Position numbers and translations under genes: made by a program. From NCBI GenBank assembly GCA_902779055.1, contig CACZAD010000007.1:434001-498000 (forward strand): a DNA stretch of 64,000 nucleotides. Reading direction: 5' to 3'. This DNA is from Fibrobacter succinogenes. GTDB taxonomy: Bacteria > Fibrobacterota > Fibrobacteria > Fibrobacterales > Fibrobacteraceae. Below the pieces are notes generated by a model, which worked only from the letters and a program-made list of their open reading frames with translations, was not told the origin of the DNA and did no database searches. Shown piece by piece: positions 25,292 through 34,104 of the stretch (position 1 is the first letter of the stretch; each line of letters starts with the position of its first letter).

Positions 25292-25318
25292 AAAAGACCC
25301 GCTTGAAGCGAGTCTTTT
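25292..25318 (-). terminator. Terminator of tRNA-Ala
   Basis: AAAAGACCCGCTT and AAGCGAGTCTTTT form a 13-bp stem with one mismatch directly downstream of the tRNA on the minus strand, ending in a T-rich run (TTTTTCTTTTT). Confidence 0.8.
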
Positions 25319-25322
25319 CTAG

Positions 25323-25395
25323 TGGAGCTAAGGAGAGTCGAACTCCTGACCTCCTGCATGCCATGCAGGCGCTCTACCAACTGAGCTATAACCCC
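25323..25395 (-). tRNA. tRNA-Ala (anticodon GGC)
   Basis: The minus strand reads GGGGTTA TA GCTC...GAGC, anticodon arm CCTGC-ATGGCAT-GCAGG, T arm AGGAG-TTCGACT-CTCCT, acceptor TAGCTCC and discriminator A. The loop places GGC at 34-36 after U33, giving alanine (codons GCC/GCU). All four arms pair, with G-U pairs in the acceptor. CCA is not encoded. Confidence 0.95.
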
Positions 25396-25419
25396 GAGGA
25401 CGCGCACAAATATAGAATC

Positions 25420-25968
25420 TTAAACCTTCTCGATCGTGACGGATTCGATGATCACGTCGTCGTACGGGCGGTCCATACGGTCGGTCTGAACACCGGCAAT
25501 CTTGTCGAGAACGTCAAAGCCTTCGTAGAGCTGGCCGAATACGGAGTAACCGTCAGCCGGGCCCGGACCGCACTGGTCGTGGTCGAGGAAGTGAACGTTG
25601 TTGCCATGAACGATGAAGAACTGGCTGCCGATGCTGTGCGGCATGGCTGTCTTTGCCCAGCTGAGAGCGCCACGGACGTGGGTGAGGCGGCTATCGTACT
25701 TGTCGCCGATGGTTGAGCCCGGACCCTGAGCGGCGTGGCCACCGGTACCGTTTTTACGGGTGAAGTCGCCACCCTGGATCATAAAGTCCTTGATGATGCG
25801 GTGGAACGGAGCGCCGTCGTACTTGCCCTGCTTTGCAAGTTCAATGAAGTTTGTTGCACATTCGCCGACGATTTCTTCGAAAAGACGAAGTTTCATCGTG
25901 CCGAGGTTGGTTTTCATGATGGCGATGGTTTCGCCTGCCTGCGGTTTATCGAGCTGATTAAAAGCCAT
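25420..25968 (-). CDS. Cyclophilin-type peptidyl-prolyl cis-trans isomerase
   Basis: A 182-residue cytoplasmic cyclophilin that catalyses proline isomerisation. Conserved blocks: TNLGTMKLRLFEE, FHRIIKDFMIQGGDFT (catalytic Arg in FHR), GSQFFIVHGNNVHFLD and VFGQLYEGFDVLDKI. The ATG at 25968 (MAFNQLDKPQ) has GGAG at good spacing; an upstream ATG at 26016 would add 16 residues without such a site. No signal peptide. It lies just upstream of tRNA-Ala on the same strand and is divergent from the pyr operon. Confidence 0.95.
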   Translation of the reverse strand: MAFNQLDKPQAGETIAIMKTNLGTMKLRLFEEIVGECATNFIELAKQGKYDGAPFHRIIKDFMIQGGDFTRKNGTGGHAAQGPGSTIGDKYDSRLTHVRGALSWAKTAMPHSIGSQFFIVHGNNVHFLDHDQCGPGPADGYSVFGQLYEGFDVLDKIAGVQTDRMDRPYDDVIIESVTIEKV

Positions 25969-26125
25969 TTTTGCTCCAGTGGTTAATTGTTCGCGTTTTT
26001 TCCCACATATATACAAATATCACGAGGGGTTTTAAAAGCGGCCCGGCGTTTTTTTCTCCAAAAAAGCTAGATTATCCCTGGAGTCAAGTAATAAGATTGA
26101 AAAACACTAAATAGAAAGCAAAATC

Positions 26126-26683
26126 ATGAACGATAACTGCAAAAAAGTAAGCGAGCTCCTTTCTGCCCAGACGATGGAATTCGCCCTGGATGAAATGGCT
26201 GCAAAAATCGCTAAAATGCATCCGTCTGCCGACAACATGATTGTCCTTGGCATGGCAAGCCGCGGAATTCCGCTTGCAAAGAAGCTCACGGAGCGTCTTT
26301 CTCAGAAGTTTGGCAAGCCCATTGGCATGGGAAGCCTCGATGCCACGTACTACCGTGACGATTTCCATTACAGAAAAAAGGTAGCGACCGAAATGCGCTT
26401 TACCGAAATGCCTGCCTCGGTGGAAGGCAAGACGGTCATCCTTGTGGATGACGTTCTTTATACGGGCAGATCGGCTCTCGCTGCAATGCGTGCTATTCTG
26501 GATTTGGGTCGCCCGGCGGCAATCCGTCTTTGCGTACTCGTGGACCGCGGTCACCGCGAACTGCCGATTGCGCCTGACTGTGCCGGTCTTACGGTCGAAA
26601 CGGCCAAGAACCAGGAAGTCCGTGTGGCAATCGACCCGATTGATAAAGAAAATTCCGTTTATCTCGTAGAAGTGGAGGCGTAA
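26126..26683 (+). CDS. pyrR: Bifunctional pyr operon regulator / uracil phosphoribosyltransferase
   Basis: PyrR is a phosphoribosyltransferase-fold protein that in Gram-positives binds pyr mRNA in response to UMP and has a minor UPRT activity. The 185-residue protein has GMASRGIPLAKKL (42-54), GSLDATYYRDDF (69-80) and the PRPP loop VILVDDVLYTGRSA (104-117). It is the first gene of pyrR-pyrB-pyrC'. The roughly 150-base leader shows no anti-terminator/terminator pair, so control by RNA attenuation as in Bacillus is not evident. One base separates its stop from the GTG of pyrB. Confidence 0.95.
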   Translation: MNDNCKKVSELLSAQTMEFALDEMAAKIAKMHPSADNMIVLGMASRGIPLAKKLTERLSQKFGKPIGMGSLDATYYRDDFHYRKKVATEMRFTEMPASVEGKTVILVDDVLYTGRSALAAMRAILDLGRPAAIRLCVLVDRGHRELPIAPDCAGLTVETAKNQEVRVAIDPIDKENSVYLVEVEA

Positions 26684-26684
26684 A

Positions 26685-27626
26685 GTGAGCGCTTTGGAAA
26701 TTAAACATCTGTTTGGACTCCGTGGAGTGTCCAAGCATGACATCCGCCTGATTCTGGATCATGCAAAACAGTTCCGTGAAATTCTCGAACGCCCGGTCAA
26801 AAAGGTGCCGAGCCTCCGGGGCATGACGGTCGTGAACTTGTTCTTCGAGAACAGCACACGTACGCGTACAAGCTTTGAACTTGCCGAAAAGCGCCTCTCT
26901 GCCGATACGGTGAACTTCGCAAGTTCCAACTCCAGCGTCAAGAAGGGCGAAACGCTCGTCGATACGCTCCGCAATATCGAAGCCATGAAGATCGACATCG
27001 TGGTTGTCCGTCACAAGGGAACCGGTGTGCCGAAATTCCTCGCCGATAACAGCAAGGCCATCATCGTGAATGCTGGCGACGGTGCGCACGAACACCCGAC
27101 ACAGGCCCTCCTCGACATGCTGACGATCGAAGAAAAGCTCGGAACGCTCGAAGGCAAGAACGTGACCATCATTGGCGATATCCGCCATAGCCGTGTCGCC
27201 CGCAGTAACCTTTGGGGCATGTCCACGATGGGCGCCCACGTGACGCTCTGCGGTCCTTCGACCTTGGTTCCGCGCAATACGGAACTCATGAACCATGTGA
27301 CTTGGGAACCGGACGTGAAGAAGGCGGTCGCCAATGCCGATGCCATCATCGCTCTCCGTTTGCAGAAAGAACGCATGGACGACGCCCTCCTCCCGAGTAT
27401 GCGCGAATACCGCAACACATTCGGCATCACGGAAGAACTCCTCGAATGCGCTAAGGACAAGGTCATTATCATGCACCCGGGTCCAATCAACCGCGGCGTG
27501 GAACTCGATTCCGACATCGCCGACGGCGAACATTCTGTAATTCTTGATCAGGTGACCAACGGTGTTGCAGTCCGTATGGCCGTTCTCTTCCTTTTGGCTG
27601 GAGGTCGCAACAATGAAAATGCATAA
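26685..27626 (+). CDS. pyrB: Aspartate carbamoyltransferase catalytic subunit
   Basis: Condenses carbamoyl phosphate and aspartate in pyrimidine synthesis. The 313-residue protein has the carbamoyl phosphate signature FENSTRTRTSFELA (54-67), VVRHKGTG, HPTQALLDMLT, IIGDIRHSRVARSN and MHPGPINRGVELDSD. A GTG start at 26685 lies just after the pyrR stop. It overlaps the next gene by 14 bases. There is no pyrI regulatory chain nearby; instead a dihydroorotase-like partner follows, an arrangement known for the type A ATCases in which PyrB forms a dodecamer with an inactive or active PyrC-like chain. Confidence 0.97.
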   Translation: MSALEIKHLFGLRGVSKHDIRLILDHAKQFREILERPVKKVPSLRGMTVVNLFFENSTRTRTSFELAEKRLSADTVNFASSNSSVKKGETLVDTLRNIEAMKIDIVVVRHKGTGVPKFLADNSKAIIVNAGDGAHEHPTQALLDMLTIEEKLGTLEGKNVTIIGDIRHSRVARSNLWGMSTMGAHVTLCGPSTLVPRNTELMNHVTWEPDVKKAVANADAIIALRLQKERMDDALLPSMREYRNTFGITEELLECAKDKVIIMHPGPINRGVELDSDIADGEHSVILDQVTNGVAVRMAVLFLLAGGRNNENA

Positions 27627-28872
27627 ACCTTGTAAAGGTCGTCTTGTGAATGTCGTTCTGAAAAATGCAAAGTTCTGGAACGGCAAGTCTTTTGAACTTC
27701 AGAACGAAGTTCGCCTGAACGCTTGCGAAACGTCCGAAACGGTTGAATTTGACTGCAACGGCGCGCTTGTGATGCCGGCCCTTTTTGGCCTTGGCATTGA
27801 CTTTATGGAACCGCTCCGCGATGATGTTTACACGTTTGCCGATGGCTTTGATGCCTTGCGCAAGGGCGGTTTTTACGGTGGCCTTTACGAAAGTGCCGCA
27901 AACCCGATTGACGATGCCGACAAGTTCACTGCGATGGTGAACCGTTTTAAGTCCGAAGAACGTGGCGAAGAAGCTTTCGATATCAAGTTCCTCGGTGCCT
28001 ACAGCAAGGGCTTTGGCACGGATAGCCTGGCCGAAATGGTCGAACTAGCCGAAGCTGGTGTCGCTGGCTTTGGCGACGGTAACGGCGTGATTCCGCATTC
28101 CCGCTTCCTCCGCCTCGCTATGGAGTATGGCAAGATGACGGGCAAGCGCTTCTTCTTCCAGCCGATGGACAAGACGCTCCGCCATAGCGGATGCGTTCAC
28201 GAAGGTGCCTATTCCGACATGCTCGGTATGAAGGGCATTCCTCGCATTGCCGAAACGATTGCCGCCTATACGGTTCTTGAAACGGCTCGATTCCTCCAGG
28301 TGCCGGTACACTTCAAGCAGGTCACTTGCGGTGAAACTCTTGAACTCGTTCGTAACGCTCGCAAGAACGGTATCGATGTCACTTGCGATGTGAACTTGTA
28401 CCACTTGCTGCTCGACGATTCTTGCCTCGAAACGCTCGACTCCGCATACCATATCCTCCCGCCGATCCGCTCGGCTGCAGACCGCGAGGCCTTGTGGCAG
28501 GGAATTGTCGATGGAACGGTCAATGCCATCAGCGTGAACCACACACCGGTACTCCGCCAGGATACGGTCGTGAACTTCGAAGATTCCGTGCCGGGCGCAC
28601 TTTCTCTGGAAGTGGCTCTCCCTGCCATTTGGAACAAGCTTGTTGCCAAGGTGGGCGAGGCTCGTGCCATCGAACTTTTGTCGACGGCTCCTGCTCGCTT
28701 GGCTGGTGCCGAATCTGCCGGCGAAAGCGTGGTGGTGTTTGCTCCGGAAAAGACGCACAAGGTTCTCGAAAGCGACTTTGCAGGCCACGTCTGCAATTCT
28801 CCGCTTACAGGTAAGGAACTCCCGTCGTCCATCCTCGCAAGCTATATCAACGGTGTATGGACTGAGCTGTAG
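27613..28872 (+). CDS. Dihydroorotase-like protein without metal ligands (PyrC')
   Basis: A 419-residue amidohydrolase-fold protein of the class I dihydroorotase family: GMKGIPRIAETIAAY, VHFKQVTCGETLELV, VTCDVNLYHLLL, and PGALSLEVALPAIWNKLV all align by eye. However, the first metal motif DxHxHLREPG reads GIDFMEPLRD (61-70), HxSHxST reads VHFKQVT, and the late DHAPH reads VNHTPV. So most zinc ligands are replaced and catalysis is unlikely. Inactive PyrC' chains stabilise PyrB in Pseudomonas. ATG at 27613 with GGAGG upstream, overlapping pyrB, supports translational coupling. A catalytic PyrC must be elsewhere. Confidence 0.85.
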   Translation: MKMHKPCKGRLVNVVLKNAKFWNGKSFELQNEVRLNACETSETVEFDCNGALVMPALFGLGIDFMEPLRDDVYTFADGFDALRKGGFYGGLYESAANPIDDADKFTAMVNRFKSEERGEEAFDIKFLGAYSKGFGTDSLAEMVELAEAGVAGFGDGNGVIPHSRFLRLAMEYGKMTGKRFFFQPMDKTLRHSGCVHEGAYSDMLGMKGIPRIAETIAAYTVLETARFLQVPVHFKQVTCGETLELVRNARKNGIDVTCDVNLYHLLLDDSCLETLDSAYHILPPIRSAADREALWQGIVDGTVNAISVNHTPVLRQDTVVNFEDSVPGALSLEVALPAIWNKLVAKVGEARAIELLSTAPARLAGAESAGESVVVFAPEKTHKVLESDFAGHVCNSPLTGKELPSSILASYINGVWTEL

Positions 28873-28881
28873 TGAGGTCTG

Positions 28882-29913
28882 ATGCCTAGCGAGCTTCAAG
28901 AAGTTTGGGATTTTTTCCAGAAATACATACTTCCGGTTCTTCCGTTTTTGGCCATTGTGCTGATTGAAATGCAGCTGATGTACAAGCGTCGCGAAAATGA
29001 CGTGATGTTTGGAACAGAGGCCTTTAACGAGAAGATCAAGGCGTTTGATTTTACGCCCAAGGAAGTTGAAACTCTGGGTGAATTGGTGCGTTCGTCCAAG
29101 TTCGAGAACAAGGACGCCGTGCTGAATTCGTCCCTGCTTTTTGAAACGGCGGTAAATGAATACTACCGTCTGTATAATGTGAATTCAAATAAAGAATCAG
29201 AGCTCGAAAGGCAACAGAATATTGCGTCGCTTAGGCAAAAAATGGGCTTTATGGGCGCAAATCCCTTGGCTATGGTCAGTTCGACAAGACAGTTCGACGT
29301 GGGTGACCGCGTGGACCTGGAATTCGACGGTATGGTCATCAGGCGTTCTCCCATCTTGGAACGTTCCGAGAAGACTTGGAGCGTTCAGTTTGAGGGGGCG
29401 CAAAAACTTGTAAAGTCAGGAACGCGAGTGCTGATCCGTTGGACTCGTATGAACGATGCCGTTTATTCTAAACGGCTTTCAGTACTTGCGGTTCTTCATG
29501 ACAAAGTCATTTTTTCGCACTGTGAACAGCTTGATAAGGAACAGTTGCGTAAGTGGGTCCGTGAAGTCGTCGATTTCCCGGTAACCGCAACTTTCCCGAA
29601 TGGCGAAGTGCATTCCGGTATGCTTTATGACCTCTCGGCTGGCGGTATTCTGCTTGGCCTTGCCGAAGATTGCAAGCCCGATCAGCAATTCTCGATTTCG
29701 TTTGAGCTGCCGACGTTTGGTGTCCAGAATGTGGATGTTAAGGTCCTGAACAATCTGGGGCATAGAAATCCGAATTTTCCGATGTATTTTTCAATAGCGG
29801 CTGTGTTTACCGGTTCGTACGCATGGACTCAGGAGCGCGTCCTGCAGTACATTTTTGAGGTAAACCACAAAATAAAGTCAAAGAAAATGGAATCGAAGGC
29901 TATTACAACTTAG
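28882..29913 (+). CDS. Membrane-anchored PilZ-like protein
   Basis: A 343-residue protein: one N-terminal membrane helix (YILPVLPFLAIVLIEMQLMY), a helical region to about residue 120, a beta domain (FDVGDRVDLEFDGMVIR...VLIRWTR, resembling the YcgR N-terminal fold) and a C-terminal PilZ-like domain with RKWVREVVDFPVTATF and YDLSAGGILLGL (the DxSxxG part). PilZ domains bind cyclic di-GMP through RxxxR and DxSxxG; here the arginine motif is imperfect, so binding is uncertain. It precedes the pilM-Q operon, supporting a role in pilus or motility control, and follows the pyr genes by nine bases. Confidence 0.75.
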   Translation: MPSELQEVWDFFQKYILPVLPFLAIVLIEMQLMYKRRENDVMFGTEAFNEKIKAFDFTPKEVETLGELVRSSKFENKDAVLNSSLLFETAVNEYYRLYNVNSNKESELERQQNIASLRQKMGFMGANPLAMVSSTRQFDVGDRVDLEFDGMVIRRSPILERSEKTWSVQFEGAQKLVKSGTRVLIRWTRMNDAVYSKRLSVLAVLHDKVIFSHCEQLDKEQLRKWVREVVDFPVTATFPNGEVHSGMLYDLSAGGILLGLAEDCKPDQQFSISFELPTFGVQNVDVKVLNNLGHRNPNFPMYFSIAAVFTGSYAWTQERVLQYIFEVNHKIKSKKMESKAITT

Positions 29914-29940
29914 ATTTCATTGATTTGATGTTAATTTCGC

Positions 29941-29969
29941 TTGACATTCGATGTTTATAAAAGTAGAAT
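29941..29969 (+). promoter_or_regulatory. Putative sigma-70 promoter of the pilMNOPQ operon
   Basis: TTGACA (29941-29946, perfect consensus), 17-base spacer, TAGAAT (29964-29969, five of six), 32 bases before the pilM start. The strongest promoter match in the window. Confidence 0.8.
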
Positions 29970-30001
29970 TTACATAGTATTGTTTCCTATCGGAGTTTAT
30001 T

Positions 30002-31150
30002 TTGGCTTTAGGATTGATTGCTAGAATTCGTGGAGAGCGCGAAACTGTTGGCATAGATGTTGGCCATTACAGCATCAAGTATGTAAAGGTCTATCATGAT
30101 GCGAACGGCAAGAGAATTGTGCGCGAGGTGGATTTGGAACCCGTCCCTGCGGGCTCTATTATTAATGGACTTATCCAGAGACGTGATTCCGATGATATTT
30201 CTCCGGACAAAGGGGGCAAAAAAGAAAAGGATGGTTTCGACAAGTTGGGCGAAGCCTTTTCCAAGTTGCTCCTCCGTCACCCGATTGATGAAAATGTCGA
30301 TGTCGTAGCTTCTGTGAACTGCGGTGCCGGTGAAGGAGGCGTGCTTGTCGACCGCCTCTCTATCAAGGTCCCGAAAAACGGCAACGAAGATGCGATCATC
30401 GTTCAGACTGCTCAGTCCCGTCCGCCCTTTGACGACCAGGACAACGTTCTGGACTACGAGGTCGTTTCGCGTGAAGGTGAGGATGTCAAGGTGAACGTGG
30501 TGGCTGCCAAAAGCTCCATGCTTGAATCCTGGGCTCAGTTCTTTACCCGCAAGGGAATCCGACTTTCGGCGATGGATGTCGACATTTTTGGACTCCTGAA
30601 TGCTTTTGTAGCAACTGCTTCTGACGAAGAACGCAAAAAGACGACCGCTATTTTTAACCTTGGCGACAACAAGATGAGCGTTGGGTTCATTCAGGACGGA
30701 ACGTTCCATTCTGTGCGTTCCATGAATGGCGGTTCGCTCAATGTCATTATCAACAAGCTGACTTCAAGCCTTGATATCTCTGTCGAAAAGTGTCATGAAA
30801 TGTTCGAAAAGAACGACTTGAAGGTCATCGAAGGTGTTGCCATCTCCGTGATCGAAGACGCCTTGAAGGTCGCTTTCGAAGAATTGATGTCGCAAATTAC
30901 GTTTGGTATCCGCTATTATTCTTCTGCAGAAGATTCCCGCCCGCTCGAACGGATTTTGATTGGCGGCGGTGGCGCTGCTGTTCCGGGTCTCTTGGAATAC
31001 ATTGCCGAAAAGACCGGTATTGAAACGGGTACCGTGAACCCCTTCCGCTCCGTGGAATGCGATTCCAGCGTGGTCGGCAAGGATGGTATCTCTATTGCCC
31101 TGTCTAACATTTACGCCCCGGCTTTGGGACTTGCAATGAGGAAGTTCTAA
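30002..31150 (+). CDS. pilM: Type IV pilus assembly protein PilM
   Basis: Actin-like cytoplasmic ATPase-fold protein of the pilus alignment complex; binds the N-terminal tail of PilN. The 382-residue protein shows the PilM start VGIDVGHYSIKYVKVY (17-32), AIFNLGDNKMSVGFIQDG (phosphate 2 region) and RILIGGGGAAVPGLLEYIA near the end. A TTG start at 30002 is preceded by CGGAG six bases upstream. A consensus promoter lies just before. Its stop overlaps the pilN start by one base (TAATG), marking a tightly packed operon. Confidence 0.95.
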   Translation: MALGLIARIRGERETVGIDVGHYSIKYVKVYHDANGKRIVREVDLEPVPAGSIINGLIQRRDSDDISPDKGGKKEKDGFDKLGEAFSKLLLRHPIDENVDVVASVNCGAGEGGVLVDRLSIKVPKNGNEDAIIVQTAQSRPPFDDQDNVLDYEVVSREGEDVKVNVVAAKSSMLESWAQFFTRKGIRLSAMDVDIFGLLNAFVATASDEERKKTTAIFNLGDNKMSVGFIQDGTFHSVRSMNGGSLNVIINKLTSSLDISVEKCHEMFEKNDLKVIEGVAISVIEDALKVAFEELMSQITFGIRYYSSAEDSRPLERILIGGGGAAVPGLLEYIAEKTGIETGTVNPFRSVECDSSVVGKDGISIALSNIYAPALGLAMRKF

Positions 31151-31761
31151 TGGCTACGAAGAAAAGTAAAGGTACGAATAAGGCGCTTGCAATAACCATC
31201 AACCTTTTGCCGGGCGAACACCGCAAAAAGCAAACGGACTTGACTTGGGTTACTGACCGCCGTGTTGTCTGGCCTACGGTTATGTTTATTGTTGCTATTG
31301 TTGCAGCCTTGTTTGTGTATGCTTACACGCTCGAATCTATTTCTAGCCTGGAAGCAGAACTCCAGTCCGTGAGGGCTGCTGTGGAACGCGAACGTCCGCT
31401 CCTCAAGAAGATCAGTGAACTCGAAAAGAACCAGTCCGTTATCAATACAAAGATTAACGCACTCAAGTCCATCCAGATCAACAAGAAACGCTGGGTGGTG
31501 CTGTTCGAGAACATTTCGTCCGTGTTGCCGCCGAACATGTGGCTCACGAGCCTGTCGCAGGTGAGCGATCTCAACCTCGAAATGAAGGGAACGACGTTTG
31601 ACTTCTCCGAAGTGGCCGAATACATGGTCAAGCTCGAAAAGCAGATCAGTGTGGACAAAGTCTCCCTGGTGACCATTTCGACAACGAAGGTGGACGGTGA
31701 CGAGGCCTACAGCTTTACACTCAAGGTTGTGCTCAAGCGCGATTTTGGAGAGGAGGGTTGA
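31150..31761 (+). CDS. pilN: Type IV pilus assembly protein PilN
   Basis: Inner-membrane bitopic protein of the PilMNOP platform. The 203-residue protein has a short cytoplasmic tail with INLLPGEHRKK (the PilM-binding INLLP motif, residues 16-26), one membrane helix (VMFIVAIVAALFVYAYTL), a coiled coil (LEAELQSVRAAVERERPLLKKISELEKNQ) and a ferredoxin-like periplasmic domain (MWLTSLSQVSDLNLEMKGTT). Length and order are standard. It overlaps pilM at its start, and its stop lies directly before the pilO ribosome site. Confidence 0.93.
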   Translation: MATKKSKGTNKALAITINLLPGEHRKKQTDLTWVTDRRVVWPTVMFIVAIVAALFVYAYTLESISSLEAELQSVRAAVERERPLLKKISELEKNQSVINTKINALKSIQINKKRWVVLFENISSVLPPNMWLTSLSQVSDLNLEMKGTTFDFSEVAEYMVKLEKQISVDKVSLVTISTTKVDGDEAYSFTLKVVLKRDFGEEG

Positions 31762-31763
31762 TA

Positions 31764-32369
31764 ATGGGTAATCTGAATATTGATTTTAAAGACAAAAAGA
31801 ACGTCTATGCCATTGTCATGACTCTCGTTATTCTTTTGGCGGCTTATGCGGTCTATACTTATGTGTGGGATCCGTTTGTTGTCGAAGAACAGAATCTTCA
31901 GAGCCAGTTGCAGTCGGCACAGACCGAACTTAATAAGATCAACTCCAAGAAGCACCGCGTGGCAGAACTCGAAATGCAGCTCGCCCAGGCCGAAAAGGAC
32001 TTCCAGAAGTTGAAGGAAATGTTCCCGGAAGAAGAAAAGGTTCCGATGCGTTTGCAGGACCTCTATTCTGTACTCCGCAGTTCCGGCGTGCAAATCCAGA
32101 AGTTCAATCCCGAAGGTCGTTCCGAAAGGGAACACTACATCGAGAACCGCTATTCCATTGCCGTCAATTCCGGCTATCATATGCTGGGATACCTGTTTGC
32201 CGAAATCGCAAACTTCAATTACCCGACTGCAATTTCGAACCTGAAGCTTTCTCGCTATTCGGGCATTGCTGCCGAGGTGCAGAAGGCTGAAACTCACGGT
32301 TGGACGCCGATTACCATGTCGGTGAACTTCAACTTGACCACATATACATCCAAGAAGGTTGGCAAATAA
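31764..32369 (+). CDS. pilO: Type IV pilus assembly protein PilO
   Basis: Partner of PilN in the inner membrane. The 201-residue protein has one N-terminal membrane helix (IVMTLVILLAAYAVYTYVW), a long coiled coil (LQSQLQSAQTELNKINSKKHR to KLKEMFPEEEKVP) and a C-terminal ferredoxin-like domain (YHMLGYLFAEIANFNYPTAI). The start at 31764 has GGAGGG at six-base spacing; a TTG two codons upstream is less likely. The stop TAA overlaps the next ATG (TAATG). Confidence 0.92.
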   Translation: MGNLNIDFKDKKNVYAIVMTLVILLAAYAVYTYVWDPFVVEEQNLQSQLQSAQTELNKINSKKHRVAELEMQLAQAEKDFQKLKEMFPEEEKVPMRLQDLYSVLRSSGVQIQKFNPEGRSEREHYIENRYSIAVNSGYHMLGYLFAEIANFNYPTAISNLKLSRYSGIAAEVQKAETHGWTPITMSVNFNLTTYTSKKVGK

Positions 32370-34093
32370 TGAAATGCAAGTTCCTTCTGATGCTGTTATC
32401 GAGTGCCGTGGCCTTGCAGGCTGCGCTGATTAAGGATGTCCGTTTTTCTTGTTCTGCAAAGGATTGCCAGATGGTGTTCCAGTTTGCATCCGACAAGAAC
32501 TTGCCGACATTCTTCCAAAAGTACGATAATGCTTCTAAAAAATTGACCATCGGCTTTTCCGAATCGGATTTTGCTTTGGGCGTCGGAAATTACGATATCG
32601 ACGGTTCTTCGCCGTTTGTGCGTTCCATGAGAGTCTTCAAGGAACAGTACCGTGGCATGAACTTCTTGAAGATTGAAATGCCGGTCGGTGCTAACGTCAC
32701 TGGCGACAAAAATGCGATAGCCTTGGAAAAGTCGAATTTCTTGCTGAAGTTTGCTGGCAAGAATGGCAAGTCCTGGACGCTTTCTAAGCTTTATGCCGCG
32801 AACAAGAAGGCCGCCGAAAAGGCCGCCCGCGAAGAAGAAAAGCGCCTCGCTGCCGAACGTAAGGCTGCCGAAAAGCAGGCAGCTCTTGATCGCAAGGCTG
32901 CTGAAGCTGAACGCAAGGCCGCCGAAAAGGCTGCCCGCGAAGAAGAAAAGCGTATGGCCGCCGAGCTCAAGGCTTTGAAAAAGCGTGCCCAGGCCGAAGC
33001 CGTGGCTCCGCAGAATGAAGCGGCCCCAGTGGCTTCCGCTTTGCTTCCGGGACTCAAGGAAATGACCGTCCTTATCGGCTCGGGCATGGAACAGTTCCGC
33101 TTGGTGGCTGATACCCGCATCGGCATCGACATGGTCTCGAATGTCAATGGCGCTTTTGTCATCAATGTGGCTGTCGGTGGCCCTGCCAAGTCTCCGGTAT
33201 TCAAGGTGAATACGGGGGCTCTTGTGAAGTCTGTGTTCTGGGATGCAAACGGTCTTAACATCCAGCTTGCCGTGGGCGCAAAGCCGGTCATCTTGGTGCA
33301 GGATGGCGCCTTGATTTTGCAGACCTCCGAAAATGCGGTGCGTCGCGATGGCTTTGTCTTCTGGAGTGCCCGTCCGAACGGCATTTATGTCCGTGACTGG
33401 ATGAAGTCTCCGGATGCCGTTCCGGAATTCTCGGAATTCGTCAAGACATACGAAAAGGACAGTAAGAAGGTCGTGGCTAGCTCCCAGACGTTCCATTTAC
33501 GTCCGGTGCTTCGTGAACTCATTGTTGTTGCCGACGAAACGGAATTCTATGCCGCCCCGAACGAAAAGTCCCAGGTCATGCAGCGTGTCGTGTTTGGTGA
33601 CCGCCTCGTGAATATGGATCTGATCGGGCTTTATCGCAAGGTTCAGATTGGCAACAAGATCGGTTACGTGAATAGACGTGCTGTAAGCTTCTCCGACGAA
33701 CTTTCTGCAGTGCAGATGGAACGCCTCAAGAAGGTGGACCAGGAACGCGGTGAAAAGCTCACGCAGGGTATGAAACCGGGTGGAAGCGCTCTTGATGAAC
33801 TTTACGAAGACCGAGTGACTTATAGTTCGTTTGGCCGCCGTGATCCGTTTGTCGAAATCAAGGGCCTTGTCGAAGAAGGTATCAACATCGACCAGGTGGA
33901 ACTGGTGGGTATTATTTGGGAATCCGAGGAGCCGGTGGCTATCCTTGTGGACTCCAAAAATTCGGGCGTGTCTTATACGATTAAAGAAGGCGATAAGATC
34001 ATGAACGGAAAAGTTCTTAAAATTACACAAACTGATGTGCTCTTCTTGATTCAGGAATTCGGGGTGAGCCGTCGCTACTCTATGAAATTCTGA
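32369..34093 (+). CDS. Multidomain PilP-like pilus protein with AMIN-like and SH3-like domains
   Basis: A 574-residue exported protein in the position of PilP. Signal peptide 1-18; an AMIN-like beta domain (about 20-130); a long Ala/Lys/Glu coiled coil (146-207); a second AMIN-like region (225-350; VLIGSGMEQFRLVADTRIGI); a bacterial SH3-like domain (385-440; YAAPNEKSQVMQRVVFGDRL, KIGYVNRRAV); and a C-terminal PilP domain (485-574; GRRDPFVEIKGL, VELVGIIW). Classical PilP is a lipoprotein of about 170 residues, while AMIN domains normally belong to PilQ. Here they seem to have moved to PilP. ATG at 32369 overlaps the pilO stop and has AAGAAGG upstream. Confidence 0.82.
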   Translation: MKCKFLLMLLSSAVALQAALIKDVRFSCSAKDCQMVFQFASDKNLPTFFQKYDNASKKLTIGFSESDFALGVGNYDIDGSSPFVRSMRVFKEQYRGMNFLKIEMPVGANVTGDKNAIALEKSNFLLKFAGKNGKSWTLSKLYAANKKAAEKAAREEEKRLAAERKAAEKQAALDRKAAEAERKAAEKAAREEEKRMAAELKALKKRAQAEAVAPQNEAAPVASALLPGLKEMTVLIGSGMEQFRLVADTRIGIDMVSNVNGAFVINVAVGGPAKSPVFKVNTGALVKSVFWDANGLNIQLAVGAKPVILVQDGALILQTSENAVRRDGFVFWSARPNGIYVRDWMKSPDAVPEFSEFVKTYEKDSKKVVASSQTFHLRPVLRELIVVADETEFYAAPNEKSQVMQRVVFGDRLVNMDLIGLYRKVQIGNKIGYVNRRAVSFSDELSAVQMERLKKVDQERGEKLTQGMKPGGSALDELYEDRVTYSSFGRRDPFVEIKGLVEEGINIDQVELVGIIWESEEPVAILVDSKNSGVSYTIKEGDKIMNGKVLKITQTDVLFLIQEFGVSRRYSMKF

Positions 34094-34104
34094 CGATTCT
34101 TATT

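Noticed and set aside
26010..26126. PyrR-dependent RNA attenuator in the pyr leader
   Set aside because: No terminator hairpin with T-run or competing stem was found before pyrR.
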